From NCBI RefSeq assembly GCF_004135735.1, contig NZ_CP012670.1, positions 1,488,001 to 1,552,000 of the forward strand: a stretch of 64,000 nt of DNA, in the 5' to 3' direction. Numbering within the stretch: position 1 is the stretch's first letter; each line of letters opens with the position of its first letter. The notes beneath the pieces were generated by a model. It was not told the origin of the DNA. It did not search any database and was given only the letters and a program-made list of their open reading frames with translations. Positions 16,849 to 26,278 of this stretch are shown here, piece after piece. The position numbers were made by a program, and so were the translations under genes. The stretch comes from Sorangium cellulosum (GTDB lineage Bacteria; Myxococcota_A; Polyangia; Polyangiales; Polyangiaceae).

Positions 16849-18795
16849 TCACTTGCCGAGCGCGGCCATCTTCTCGTTCACCCAGTCGTCTCCCACGAGC
16901 GGGTGCACGCCGGCCCCGTCCTCCGCGAGATCGATCCCCACGGAGAGCGGCCCGCTCTTCACGAGGAACGCCCCCCGCGCCTCGCGCCCGTCGGATTTCG
17001 TGAGCCGCCCGCGGAGCGCGAGGTTGCCCCCCTGCGCCTCCAGCAGCCTGAAATCCACGTCGCTCTCCTCCCGCCGGACCGTCGCCGAGGCCTTGAGCCC
17101 CTCCATCGTCAAGAGGCCTGTCGCCCACCCGGGGATGGCGTCCTCGGCGTCGAGCAGCGCCACGGCGGGCCGCGCGTCCTTGCACTCGAGCCGTATCGCG
17201 GCCTCCAGCAGCCCTCGCGCCACCCTGGCCTCGTCGATGTCGATGCGCGCCCACCAGCCGGGCCACGCCTCGCCCCCGCGCTCGACCGCGAGGTCCTCGA
17301 TCTCGATACGGCTCTTCCGGACGCGGGCCGACGGGCTCCAGACGTCGGCGGCGTCGAGCGCGAGGCGCGCCGCCGCGTCGCCCTTCACGCGGGTCTCCTT
17401 CCACCGGAGGGCGCCGTCCTCCAACCGCAGGCTCAGCGCGCCCGCCGCGCGCCCTCGCCGGTCGACGTCGACGCTGGCCCGCAGGAACGCGGCGCCGCCC
17501 GTGAACCTCGGCGCCTCCGGATCGGGGCTGTCCCCGTTGAGCCAGCGCAGATCCGGGATCGCCGCGGCGACGACCTCCGCCCTCGACGCGAACGCCGGCG
17601 GGAGCCGCAGCAGGTGGAGCTCCGGCGCGTCGAGGACCGCGCTCGCCCCCTCCACCACGACGGGCGGCAGCCCCTCCCGGGGGCGCTCGAGCGCGGCGCG
17701 GGGCACGCGGAGCGCGAGGCGCGCCTCCCCGCGCTCCCCGACGCGGACGTCGACCTCTCCCCCGACGGTCGCCCGGAGCGCCGGGGCGCCGAGCGCGAGG
17801 TGGCTCGTCGCGTACGAGAGCGCGCTGCCCGGCTCGACGAGCCCCTCGTTCACGACGAGGCGCGCCCGGAGCTCCCCGCTCCCGTCCTCGAGCCGCGGCC
17901 CGGCGCCCTCGCCCGCGTAGAAATTGACGACATCGAGCCCCGGGAGCTGCGCGTCCAGGCGGACGCGCGCGGAGGTGTTCTCGAGGATGTCGAGCCCCTC
18001 GATGTCCCGTGGATCGAACGTCGTCATCGTCACGTCGGCGTCGCCGTCGAGCCGCGCGATCACGCGATCGGCGAGGTGGACCTCGCCCTCCCGGAGCTCC
18101 AGCGCGACCGGACCGACGCGGACCTCGCGGAGCGGCTTGTAATAGAACCCGCCCCGCACGCGCCCTCCGCCGGCGTACCGGATCTGCTGGATCCAGATCT
18201 CCTCGAGCGTGGTGTCCACGCCCTCGAGGTGCACCGTCCAGAGGTCGTAACCCTCGTCCGAGCGCTCGAGATCCCGCTCCGGGGGCAGCGCCGGCTTGAG
18301 CGGCGGATTCGTGAACTCCGGGATGGGCGGCAGCGCCTGGATGTGCGGGGCCTCCAGATCGCGCTCGCTCGTCGGATCCACGAGCAGCCGCATCCGGAAC
18401 ACGAAGCCCCGGGCGCGGATGTCCTCCGCGTAGAACTTCCGGCGGAGGAGCTCCGTGAGGTGGATGTCCGCGTCCACCTCGTCGAGCTCCACCGCCCATT
18501 GCAGCGTGCTGTCCGAGCCGCTGAGCCGGAATTCCTTGGCATGCACGACACCCGGCCAGAGGCTCCACGCCGAGCCGTAGTCCAGCGTCGCGTCGATCGG
18601 GTCATGGCTGACGAGCCTCGCCACGAGGCCCGCGCTCAGCAGGACGTTCACGACCACGACGTACCCGATCCAGAGCGCGACCGGCGCGAGCCCCAGCATC
18701 TTGAGCGCCTTGAGGGCTCCTCGGCCGGGCCACCTCCGAGGCACAGGCGGTGACTCCAGCGCTCCCGGTGCATGCATGATCGTCGTCGATGGCAC
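16849..18795 (-). CDS. large membrane-anchored AsmA/DUF748-like protein
   Basis: 648-aa protein with one N-terminal membrane helix (LKMLGLAPVALWIGYVVVVNVLL, about residues 31-53) and a long periplasmic part rich in beta-strand patterns. Stretches such as ATLDYGSAWSLWPGVVHAKEF and repeated hydrophobic/charged strands recall AsmA/TamB or DUF748 proteins, which bridge the envelope and affect outer-membrane lipids. The similarity is structural impression only. GTG 18795 or ATG 18777 may be the start. Nothing nearby hints at a partner. Confidence 0.55.
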   Translation of the reverse strand: MPSTTIMHAPGALESPPVPRRWPGRGALKALKMLGLAPVALWIGYVVVVNVLLSAGLVARLVSHDPIDATLDYGSAWSLWPGVVHAKEFRLSGSDSTLQWAVELDEVDADIHLTELLRRKFYAEDIRARGFVFRMRLLVDPTSERDLEAPHIQALPPIPEFTNPPLKPALPPERDLERSDEGYDLWTVHLEGVDTTLEEIWIQQIRYAGGGRVRGGFYYKPLREVRVGPVALELREGEVHLADRVIARLDGDADVTMTTFDPRDIEGLDILENTSARVRLDAQLPGLDVVNFYAGEGAGPRLEDGSGELRARLVVNEGLVEPGSALSYATSHLALGAPALRATVGGEVDVRVGERGEARLALRVPRAALERPREGLPPVVVEGASAVLDAPELHLLRLPPAFASRAEVVAAAIPDLRWLNGDSPDPEAPRFTGGAAFLRASVDVDRRGRAAGALSLRLEDGALRWKETRVKGDAAARLALDAADVWSPSARVRKSRIEIEDLAVERGGEAWPGWWARIDIDEARVARGLLEAAIRLECKDARPAVALLDAEDAIPGWATGLLTMEGLKASATVRREESDVDFRLLEAQGGNLALRGRLTKSDGREARGAFLVKSGPLSVGIDLAEDGAGVHPLVGDDWVNEKMAALGK

Positions 18796-19076
18796 GTGTC
18801 ATGCCGAGGCCGCCCGGAGGCCGTGAGCGGGCCTGTCGCGCGGCGCGCAGGGCGAGCGCCGTGGCGAACTGCCCCGTTTGTGGCGAACGTCGCCAGGCGC
18901 GCGGCGCGACGCACGCGCGAGCTCGTCCTGGATTTCCCGGGAGATCTGCCGCGCCCGCGCGCGGTGTCCTCGCGGCAAGGCGGGGCACCGCGCTTGCTTG
19001 CGGGCTCTGCTTCGTCGGGGCACTCGGCCGCTGGTTCCCGCTGGAGCCAGCCCTGCAGCGCCCGCCCGAGGTCATC

Positions 19077-19421
19077 ATGAAGCACACGGTCCACCACGAT
19101 CTGAACGACGATGCGGCGAGGAGGGCCGTTCAGCGGGCGCTTCAGCGATATGGCGCCCGGTACGCGGAGTACGCTCCTTCCGTCCTGTGGCAGGACGAGG
19201 GGAGCGCGGCGCTCGGGCTCTCGGTGCGAGGGTTCCCGCTCGTGGGGCGGATCGCGCTCCGGTCGAGGTCCGTGGAGGTCGACCTCGACGTGCCGGCCGC
19301 GCTGCGCCCGTTCGACCGCATGGCGATCTCGGCGATCGACGCCGAGGTCCAGCGGTCCATCGACGAGGCGCACCGCGAGCGGTCGCTGCGCGCTCCGGTC
19401 GCGGTCGAGGAGGGAGCCTGA
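19077..19421 (+). CDS. polyhydroxyalkanoic acid system family protein
   Basis: 114-aa protein resembling the PHA_gran_rgn family (PF09650). It begins MKHTVHHDLNDDAARRAVQ, matching the family's N-terminal strand and helix; the later GFPLVGRIALRSRSVEVDLDVP also fits. The family is found with granule-associated proteins, but no PHA synthase is seen here. The ATG was chosen because family members begin just before the HDL motif. The open frame upstream (from 18789) is Arg/Ala-rich and not gene-like. Confidence 0.7.
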   Translation: MKHTVHHDLNDDAARRAVQRALQRYGARYAEYAPSVLWQDEGSAALGLSVRGFPLVGRIALRSRSVEVDLDVPAALRPFDRMAISAIDAEVQRSIDEAHRERSLRAPVAVEEGA

Positions 19422-19438
19422 GCTCGACGGGGCCTGTC

Positions 19439-20800
19439 ATGCCGAGCGAGAGCGCCACCCTCCGATCCAGGCGTCGCGCGCGGCGCGCCCCGCGCCGTGA
19501 GCGGCGCTCCTCTGCGGTCGTCGTCCGGCGGCGTCGCGTCGACCTGTCGGTCGCGTCGATCACGTCGGTCGCGCTCGCCCCCGCGCCGGGCGCCGGCGAC
19601 GGGGCCGCGGCGCTCACCCCGTCTCCGCTCGAGTCCGCCAGGTCGGCCGGCCTCCGGTACGTGAACGACGGCGAGCCCGGCATCTCCCGGCGCAAGGCGG
19701 GCAAGGGCTTCAGGTACCTCGACCCCGAGGGGCGCGCCGTCACGGACGAGGAGACGCTCGCGCGCGTCCGCCGCCTGGCCATCCCGCCGGCGTGGACCGA
19801 GGTATGGATCTGCCGGAGCGCGCGCGGGCACCTCCAGGCCACGGGCCGGGACGCGCGCGGCAGGAAGCAGTACCGGTATCATCCGCGCTGGCGCGAGGTC
19901 CGGGACGAGACCAAGTACGATCGCATGCTCGCGTTCGGCGCGGCGCTCCCGGCGATCCGCGCGGTGACCGAGCGCGATCTCGCGATCCCGGGGCTGCCCC
20001 GCGAGAAGGTGCTGGCCACCGTGGTGCGCCTGCTCGACGAGACCTCGATCCGCATCGGAAATGACGAGTACGCGCGCGACAACGACTCCTACGGTCTGAC
20101 CACGCTCCACGACGAGCACGTGGAGATCGAGGGGGATCGCATCCGGTTCCATTTCAAGGGCAAGAGCGGCAAGGAGCACGAGCTCACGGTGCGGGATCGG
20201 CGGCTCGCGCGCGTCGTGAAGCGCTGCCAGGACGTGCCGGGTCACGAGCTGTTCCAGTACATCGACGACGGCGGCGAGCGGCAGCGGATCCGCTCGGACG
20301 ACGTGAACGAGTACCTCCGCGCGATCGCGGGCCAGGAGTTCACGGCGAAGGATTTCCGCACCTGGACCGGCACGGTGCTGTGCGCGTCGTTCTTGTGCGA
20401 GGTGGAGATCGAGCGCTCGGTCACCCGCGTGAAGAGGCGCGTCGCGCAGGTGATCGACAGGGTGTCTGCCCACCTGGGCAACACGCGCGCGGTCTGCCAG
20501 CGCTGTTATATCCACCCCGCGGTGATCCGCGCCTACACGGAGGGCGCGCTGCACGCCCTGATCGCGGCGGAGCAGGCCGCCGAGGACGCGGCGTTCGCGG
20601 CGCTCCGGCCCGAGGAGGCCAGGATGCTCCGGATCGTCCGCGGCTTCAGCGAGCGCGAGGCCGCGCCGCTCGCGGGCCAGCTCCGTGAGGGCGCGCGCGC
20701 GGCCGCGGCGCGGCGCGGCGGCGAGCGCGCGCCGGCGCGGCGACGCGGTGAGCGGGGGCAGGCTCGGCCAGGGAGATCGTCATGGCAGACCGTCGGCTGA
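19439..20800 (+). CDS. DNA topoisomerase IB (poxvirus/bacterial type)
   Basis: 453-aa type IB topoisomerase. Relaxes DNA supercoils through a 3'-phosphotyrosine intermediate. Landmarks: GLRYVNDGEPGISRRKAGKG, IPPAWTEVWICRSARGHLQA, RKQYRYHPRWR, LDETSIRIGNDEYARDNDSY, FHFKGKSGKEHE and TAKDFRTWTGT, which carries catalytic residues. The expected catalytic tyrosine lies in QRCYIHPAVI. A basic N-terminal extension (~70 residues, Arg-rich) precedes the domain; the true start could be later. The gene ends inside the next gene (19-base overlap). Confidence 0.92.
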   Translation: MPSESATLRSRRRARRAPRRERRSSAVVVRRRRVDLSVASITSVALAPAPGAGDGAAALTPSPLESARSAGLRYVNDGEPGISRRKAGKGFRYLDPEGRAVTDEETLARVRRLAIPPAWTEVWICRSARGHLQATGRDARGRKQYRYHPRWREVRDETKYDRMLAFGAALPAIRAVTERDLAIPGLPREKVLATVVRLLDETSIRIGNDEYARDNDSYGLTTLHDEHVEIEGDRIRFHFKGKSGKEHELTVRDRRLARVVKRCQDVPGHELFQYIDDGGERQRIRSDDVNEYLRAIAGQEFTAKDFRTWTGTVLCASFLCEVEIERSVTRVKRRVAQVIDRVSAHLGNTRAVCQRCYIHPAVIRAYTEGALHALIAAEQAAEDAAFAALRPEEARMLRIVRGFSEREAAPLAGQLREGARAAAARRGGERAPARRRGERGQARPGRSSWQTVG

Positions 20801-21348
20801 TCAGCGAGGTGGTGCGGACGCGCGTGGCGGCGGAGGACGCGGTGCTGCGGATCATGGACCGCGGCCACCCGCGGGCCGATCTCTGCGTGATCGTGAGCGA
20901 GGCGGCCCGGCGGCGGCGCTTCGCGCCCTCGCGCGTGCACGGCGCGGCCGTGAGCGGTCACGCGCTCGACGCGATCCTCGCCTCGGCGGGCGCCGGCGTG
21001 GTCGTCCCCGGCCTGCGGCTCTCGGTGGCCGGCCCCATCGCGGCAGAGCTCGCGGACGCGAGCTCGGGGGCCGCCTCGTTCACCCTGACCAGCCTCCTCG
21101 TGAGCGCGGGGGTCCCGGCGCACCGCGCGCGCGCCCACGAGGCGGCCCTGAAGGAAGGCGGGATGTTCCTCGGCGTGCACGCGCGCGACGTCGCGGACGC
21201 CGCGGCGCTCGGCGCGATCCTGCGCGACGCCGGCGGCGGTCGGTCCCGCAGCATGGACCGGGGATCGCGCGTGTTCGACGGGCTCGGGGAGGGGACGGCG
21301 GGCCTCGCCGAGCGATCGGGCCGGGTGGACCGATACGCGGGGCGGTGA
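20782..21348 (+). CDS. general stress 17M-like protein
   Basis: 188-aa soluble protein. The segment LTSLLVSAGVPAHRARAHEAALKEGGMFLGVHARDVADAAALGAIL (read in parts) fits the C-terminal half of YflT/general stress protein 17M-like proteins, where a helix pair is followed by a strand. The N-terminal half is not recognised. Overlaps the topoisomerase gene by 19 bases and is preceded by GGGAGATC. Its 3' end runs into the 41-bp tandem array, so the last ~7 residues derive from a repeat-like copy. Role unknown. Confidence 0.55.
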   Translation: MADRRLISEVVRTRVAAEDAVLRIMDRGHPRADLCVIVSEAARRRRFAPSRVHGAAVSGHALDAILASAGAGVVVPGLRLSVAGPIAAELADASSGAASFTLTSLLVSAGVPAHRARAHEAALKEGGMFLGVHARDVADAAALGAILRDAGGGRSRSMDRGSRVFDGLGEGTAGLAERSGRVDRYAGR

Positions 21349-21615
21349 CCCGGACAGGTCGGGCTCCGCACGGACACGCGGGGCGGCGACCCGGACAGAT
21401 CGGGCTATGCACGGACACGCGGGGCGGCGACCCGGACAGGGCGGGCTCCGCACGGACACGTGGGGCGGCGATCCGGACAGGTTGAGCTCCGCACGGACAT
21501 ATGGCACGGCGACCCGGACAGGCTGGGAATCGCACGGACACATGGGGCGTCGACCCGGACAGGTCGAGGGCCGCACGGACAGGGCGGCCGCTCGCACGGA
21601 CGCGCGATGGGCGTC
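21328..21615. repeat. tandem array with exact 41-bp period
   Basis: Units beginning CACGGACA start at 21369, 21410, 21451, 21492, 21533 and 21574, each exactly 41 bases apart. A diverged unit precedes at 21328 (inside the stress-protein gene) and a half unit follows at 21595. Each unit contains CGGGGCGGCGACCCGGACAG with substitutions. Because 41 is not a multiple of three, the array is not a coding repeat. Inverted copies (GACCTGTCCGTGT and CTGTCCGGGG) follow at about 21638-21670. The rest of 21349-21772 holds nothing else recognised. Confidence 0.9.
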
Positions 21616-21772
21616 ACGGTCCTCCGGCCCGCGGTGCGACCTGTCCGTGTCGCGTGGCGCGCTGTCCGGGGAGACGCGCGACGGGGCAAGTCCGCGTCGC
21701 TCCGGGGGCAGGGACGCGCCGCGATCCTGCCATCTCCTCGCCCGCGAGCGCGCCGGGCGATAGCGTCGCACC

Positions 21773-22612
21773 ATGCCGAAGAAATCACCCCAATCACCGT
21801 ACGAGCGCTGGCTCGATCAGGCAAAAGAAGTCGCGCAGGCGGAGAACCCGCTCCGGATGCCTTATGACGTGTTTCTCAAGGAGGCGGGCCAGGTCGCCGG
21901 CTTCGTCGGCGCCCGATGGGAGCCTTCGGAGTCGCTCCCCGGCCTCAGGCGCGTCAGGGCGCGGCTGCCGGCGAGCACCGCGGACGAGATCCTCTCGCTC
22001 GTCCATGCCGTGCAGGCCGCGCAAACCAGGCTCCTGCTCCTCACGGACCCGGTCGTCATCGACCACGGCGAGCGCGCGCGCTTCCTGATCGATGAGCTCG
22101 AATCCGCCATCGAATTTCTCCTGGACGACGGCGTCGAGGAGCCCGCCGACACGCAGCTCGCGACGATCCAGGCATTTCATGCCGACAGCGCGCAGCGCTC
22201 CAGCGCGCTCCACCAGGCCCTCAGCGACTATGCCGGACTCGCCGAATCGCTCAAGGACCGGCTGGTCGAGATCGATGAGGCGTTCGATGCGGCGCTGATC
22301 GACGAGGCGCGCGAGCTGGCCAGGACGCTCTCGACCGCGCCGGCGGCGCTGCCGCGCCCTGACGCCGACGTGAAGGGGGCGATGCGGATCCGCAACGGGA
22401 TGCTCGTGCTCCTGGCGAACAAGGTGGGTCTCGTGCGGAAGGCGGCAGCGCGGGTGTTCCAGCGCCATCCGGAGATCCTCCGCGAGGTGACGAGCACCTA
22501 CGAGCGCCGGCGCCGCGCGGCCGCGCGGCGCGCGAAGGCGCAGCAACAGGCCACGCCCAAGGCTCCGCCGGGGCCGGGCGCCGGAGGCGCGGCTGTCCCC
22601 GAAGCGGGCTGA
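21773..22612 (+). CDS. uncharacterised helical protein
   Basis: 279-aa soluble, mostly helical protein with no domain I can name. It begins MPKKSPQSPYERWLDQAKEV, has a heptad-like central region (about residues 85-180) and ends in a basic, Ala/Pro-rich tail (RRRRAAARRAKAQQQATPK). Some codons (TTT, ATT, CAT) are more AT-rich than in neighbours. Lies just after the 41-bp array. The extended basic C-terminus may bind nucleic acid; this is a guess. Confidence 0.75.
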   Translation: MPKKSPQSPYERWLDQAKEVAQAENPLRMPYDVFLKEAGQVAGFVGARWEPSESLPGLRRVRARLPASTADEILSLVHAVQAAQTRLLLLTDPVVIDHGERARFLIDELESAIEFLLDDGVEEPADTQLATIQAFHADSAQRSSALHQALSDYAGLAESLKDRLVEIDEAFDAALIDEARELARTLSTAPAALPRPDADVKGAMRIRNGMLVLLANKVGLVRKAAARVFQRHPEILREVTSTYERRRRAAARRAKAQQQATPKAPPGPGAGGAAVPEAG

Positions 22613-22847
22613 CCGCCTCTCGCGGTCGCGGCGCCGCGGTCTCGCGAGCGCGGCGCCGCGACCTCCTCGGCAGGGCATCACGCACCTGGCCAATCCCGGC
22701 GCTCCCACGCGACGGCAGATTCATGAATCCTTCCGCTCCGCGGCACGAGCTCCGCGGGGCGAAGGGTGATTTTCTGGCCGATGGTGACCCGCGTTCCGGA
22801 TTATCTTCGCGGCCGTCGCAGCGACGCCTGCCGGCCGGCCGTGGACC

Positions 22848-25103
22848 ATGACCCACCGTGACCCCACCCAGGATCCGCCCCCCTCCGGCCCGCGGCGCGC
22901 GACCGCCTCGGCGCGGAGCGGGGCCGAGTCGGGCGCGGCCGCCGCGATGGAGGCCTGGATGCCGACCGAGCGGGTCAGCCCGTCGCCCTGGGGGCAATGC
23001 GCGCTCGCGGTGGGCGAGGCGCTCGTGGACGAGGCGAACGGCGGCGGCGCGTACCGGGTCGTGCGCCTGATCGGCCGCGGCGGCATGGGCGAGGTGTACG
23101 AGGTCGAGCGCGAGGGCGCGGGCGAGCGCTTCGCGCTGAAGTGCATGCGGATGGGCCGCGCGGACGACCCGAAGGTCGTGCGGCGGACGCAGGAGGAGGC
23201 GATCGTGCTCCGGAGCCTGCGGCACCCGCACCTGGTCCCGGTCCACGCCATGGGGATCCGGAGCGACGGTCTGGTCTGGATGCTGATGGAGCTCCTCGTC
23301 GGCTGGACGGCGGGGCAGCTCCTCGACCGCCTGGGGAAGCTGCCGGTGCCGTGGGCGCTCACGATCGCGCGCGACGTGTGCCTGGGGCTCCAGGCCGTGC
23401 ACCCGTTCGCGGTCCACCGCGACATCAAGCCGGACAACGTCCACGTCGACGAGCAGGGCCACGTGCGCGTGCTCGACCTGGGCGCGGGGAAGTTCCAGCG
23501 GCTCGGCGCGATCACGACCGGGGGGTTCTCCATCGGGACGGTCGCGTACATGTCGCCGGAGCAGATCATGACGCCCGACGCGGTCGACGCGCGGAGCGAT
23601 CTCTTCTCGACCGGCGTCGTCCTGTACGAGATGCTCAGCGGGCAGCACCCGTTCGCCTCGGGCGACGAGGTCGCGCACAAGAACAAGATCGGGCTCGCGA
23701 TCGCGCACGATGCGCCGCGCCCGCTGCTCCGGGCGGCGCCGTGGGTGCCCGCCGCCGTGGGCGAGATCGTCGCGCAGGCGCTCGAGAAGGACCCGGCGGA
23801 CCGCCAGGAGAGCGCGGAGCAGCTCGCGGTCGCGCTCGACGCCGCCCTGCGGCGCATGGAGCACGAGCTCGGGGAGCTGCCGCCGCTCCGGACGATCGGC
23901 ACGAGGGTGCCCTTGCCGGAGGCGTTCCGGCGGCCGCCGGAGGAGGCGGCGGCGGCGAGCGGCGAGGCGGCGGGGGGGCGCGGCGAGGCGGCGGGGGGGC
24001 GCGGCGAGGCGGCGGGGGGGCGCGGCGAGGCGGCGGCGCATGGCGAGGCGGCGGCGCACGGCGAGACCGAGCGCCTCCCGGCGCTGCGCGGGCGCGGGTA
24101 CACGGAGCGGATGCCGTCGATGCCGCCCGCGAGGTCGACGCCGCCCGCGAGGACGGAGAGCGCGCCGCCGCGCGGGCGCGGGCGCGGGTATACGGAGCGG
24201 ATGCCGTCGATGCCGCCGCGCGCGGCGAACCAGGCGGCGCTGACGGACGAGGGGACGATGGGCCCGGCGGCGCCGGAAGGCGGGCCCGGCGCGGGCGGCC
24301 GGCGGGCCGGGGACCGGGCGTGGCGGCCACCGCCGCCGGCCGTGCGGAACACATCGCGGACGCCCGAGCCCGATACCGAGGAGATCGTGGCCGCGATCCG
24401 GGCGCGCCTTGCGGAGACGGAGCAGGTGCCGCGGGCAGCGATCACGGCGGCGAGGGAGGCGGCGGGCAGCGACGAGGCTTTCGGGGAGGCAGAGGCGGAG
24501 GATGCGGCCCGCGGGAGGTCCGGCGTCGTGGCCTTCTTCGCGGGGTTCATCGAACCCGTGCCGAGGTGGGTCTTGATCGCGATCGCGCTCTGGTGGGCGG
24601 TTTGCCTCGCCTACGGGATCCATGAGGTCTACGTGAACAGGCAGCGCGCCGAGACGGACAGCCAGGCCGACGAGGCCCCGGCTGCGGCGAGCGGAGCGGA
24701 CGCCGCTGCGGCGAGCGCGCCAGCACCGACCGCGCAGCCGAGCGCGGAGCCGGCGGCGCAGCCGAGCGCGGAGCCGGCGGCGCAGCCGAGCGCGGAGCCG
24801 GCGGCGCAGCCGAGCGCGGAGCCGGCGGCGCAGCCGAGCGCGGAGCCGGCGGCGCAGCCGAGCGCGGAGCCGGCGGCGCAGCCGAGCGCGGAGCCGGCGG
24901 CCGATGGCGTCATGGCGAGCGGCGCCGCGGCGCCGCCGGGCACGACGGGGACCGGCGCCGCGGCGCCGCAGGGCACGACGGGGACCGGCGCCGCGGCATC
25001 CGGCGCGTCGCCGCAGGGCACGACAGGCCGCGCCGCGCCGCCGCCGCCGAAGCCGCGGAGGCGCGCGCCGGTGCGCCGTCTGCCGCCGGAGGTCTTCCCG
25101 TAG
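22848..25103 (+). CDS. membrane Ser/Thr protein kinase
   Basis: 751-aa eukaryotic-like kinase. Glycine loop GRGGMGEVYEV (residues 76-86), Lys98 in ALKCM, catalytic HRDIKPDN (190-197), metal-binding D210 in a DLG instead of DFG motif, then GTVAYMSPEQI. The kinase domain ends near residue 340. A low-complexity linker with three GRGEAAG and two YTERMPSMPP repeats follows, then one membrane helix (~572-592) and an Ala/Pro-rich outer part with seven AQPSAEPA repeats. Start ATG 22848; 5' region carries no clear operator. Leads the sigma-factor/type VI island, in which two PP2C phosphatases may counteract it. Confidence 0.92.
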   Translation: MTHRDPTQDPPPSGPRRATASARSGAESGAAAAMEAWMPTERVSPSPWGQCALAVGEALVDEANGGGAYRVVRLIGRGGMGEVYEVEREGAGERFALKCMRMGRADDPKVVRRTQEEAIVLRSLRHPHLVPVHAMGIRSDGLVWMLMELLVGWTAGQLLDRLGKLPVPWALTIARDVCLGLQAVHPFAVHRDIKPDNVHVDEQGHVRVLDLGAGKFQRLGAITTGGFSIGTVAYMSPEQIMTPDAVDARSDLFSTGVVLYEMLSGQHPFASGDEVAHKNKIGLAIAHDAPRPLLRAAPWVPAAVGEIVAQALEKDPADRQESAEQLAVALDAALRRMEHELGELPPLRTIGTRVPLPEAFRRPPEEAAAASGEAAGGRGEAAGGRGEAAGGRGEAAAHGEAAAHGETERLPALRGRGYTERMPSMPPARSTPPARTESAPPRGRGRGYTERMPSMPPRAANQAALTDEGTMGPAAPEGGPGAGGRRAGDRAWRPPPPAVRNTSRTPEPDTEEIVAAIRARLAETEQVPRAAITAAREAAGSDEAFGEAEAEDAARGRSGVVAFFAGFIEPVPRWVLIAIALWWAVCLAYGIHEVYVNRQRAETDSQADEAPAAASGADAAAASAPAPTAQPSAEPAAQPSAEPAAQPSAEPAAQPSAEPAAQPSAEPAAQPSAEPAAQPSAEPAADGVMASGAAAPPGTTGTGAAAPQGTTGTGAAASGASPQGTTGRAAPPPPKPRRRAPVRRLPPEVFP
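24735..24899 (+). repeat. seven 24-bp coding repeats (AQPSAEPA)
   Basis: Seven near-identical 24-base units encode an extracytoplasmic Gln/Pro/Ser/Ala/Glu repeat in the kinase. The units appear identical in DNA, not only in protein, so the array is young and likely to vary in length between strains. Confidence 0.9.
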
Positions 25104-25175
25104 GCGGCCGTGGTGCGCGCTTTTCTTGGCCGGTCAGCGGACCTCTCTCCGATATCTCCTTCGAAGGTGGCAACG

Positions 25176-25454
25176 ATGGCAGATTCGCCGACGCTGGACG
25201 ACATGATCGAGGCCCACGTGCGGCAAGCGATGCGGCGCGTGGAGGGGCTGTGCCCGCCGGAGGTGGAGGAAGAGATCCGGCGGATGCTGCGGGTGGCGCT
25301 GGACACGGACCCCGAGATGCAGCGGCTCCTGCGGGCGAGCGTGGCGAGGCCGTCGATGCGGGAGAGCGACAAGGTGGACGTGCGGGCGCTGCGCGCCGAG
25401 CGGCCGGAGCACGGCCCTGCCAGGAAAGGCGGCGAGCTGCGGAGGCGGCGGTGA
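25176..25454 (+). CDS. uncharacterised 92-aa protein
   Basis: Small, charged, helical protein starting MADSPTLDDMIEAHVRQAMR. No domain recognised. ATG 25176 begins in frame after AAGGTGGCAACG; its stop overlaps the sigma-factor start (GTGA). The tail is Lys/Arg-rich. Position between the kinase and the sigma factor suggests a regulatory adaptor, but that is inference. Confidence 0.65.
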   Translation: MADSPTLDDMIEAHVRQAMRRVEGLCPPEVEEEIRRMLRVALDTDPEMQRLLRASVARPSMRESDKVDVRALRAERPEHGPARKGGELRRRR

Positions 25455-26278
25455 CGGCCGCGGTGGTGGCGCTGCCGCGGGAGCGGCCGCTGAGCGCGGA
25501 GCAGCGGAGGCTGGTCGAGAGCGACCCCGGGCTGGGGCGGCGCGCGGTGGGCGCGGTCGTCAAGCGGTACGGCAAGGTGATGGCGCCGGAGGAGATGCTC
25601 CAGGAAGCGGCGCTGGCCGTGGTGCTGGCGGCGCGGTCGTACGACCCGGCGCGGGGGCCGTTCGGGAGATGGGCGTTCTACAGGGCGTGCCACGCGATCC
25701 TCGACGCGGCGAAGGCGGGCGGCAAGCACGAGGCGCTGCGGAGGAAGGCGCGCGCGGCGATGCTCGGGCGGCTCGCCGACGGGCGCGGGCGCGGCGCGCC
25801 GGACGAGGAGCACCTGCTCGAGGTCTTCACCATGCGCGAGGATCCGATCCACAAGAAGGTCGCCACGTTCTGCAACGACCTGGTGGACGAGGCGCTGCGG
25901 GCGACGTGGCACGGCGGCGGAGAGATCGCCGTCGCGCGCCGCGAGCAGGCGGGGACCGCGGTGCGCGTGCTCCAGGAGGCGATGGGCGAGCTGAGCGACA
26001 CGCAGCGGACGATGCTGGCGCTGCGGTTCCAGGAGGACGCGGAGCTCGACGAGATCGCGGCGCAGGTGGGCATGAGCTCGCGGACGATGCGGCGGCGGAT
26101 GAAGACGCTGGTGGAGCTGCTCCGAGCGCGGCTCGCCGCGGCGGGGGTCACGGAGATGCCGGCGTGGTTCCGCGGCGAGCACGGCGAGCTGTTCGAGGAG
26201 GCGAGCGCGGCGGGGGACGCGGCGGCGGGGGAGACGAGGCGCGGGGCGACGGGCCAGGAGCGCGCAGGCGGCTCATGA
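25451..26278 (+). CDS. sigma-70 family (ECF-like) RNA polymerase sigma factor
   Basis: 275-aa sigma factor. Region 2 is seen in VKRYGKVMAPEEMLQEAALAVVLAARSYDPARGPFGRWAFYRA (residues ~36-78, read in parts); region 4 is a helix-turn-helix in LSDTQRTMLALRFQED...LDEIAAQVGMSSRTMRRRMKT (residues ~177-220). GTG 25451 overlaps the previous stop, and the next gene overlaps in ATGA. The ~55-residue acidic/Ala-rich C-terminal tail is unusual. May control the downstream secretion island. Confidence 0.85.
   Translation: MTAAVVALPRERPLSAEQRRLVESDPGLGRRAVGAVVKRYGKVMAPEEMLQEAALAVVLAARSYDPARGPFGRWAFYRACHAILDAAKAGGKHEALRRKARAAMLGRLADGRGRGAPDEEHLLEVFTMREDPIHKKVATFCNDLVDEALRATWHGGGEIAVARREQAGTAVRVLQEAMGELSDTQRTMLALRFQEDAELDEIAAQVGMSSRTMRRRMKTLVELLRARLAAAGVTEMPAWFRGEHGELFEEASAAGDAAAGETRRGATGQERAGGS

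Noticed and set aside
21328..21615. 41-bp array as a CRISPR
   Set aside because: No unique spacers; the whole unit repeats head to tail.
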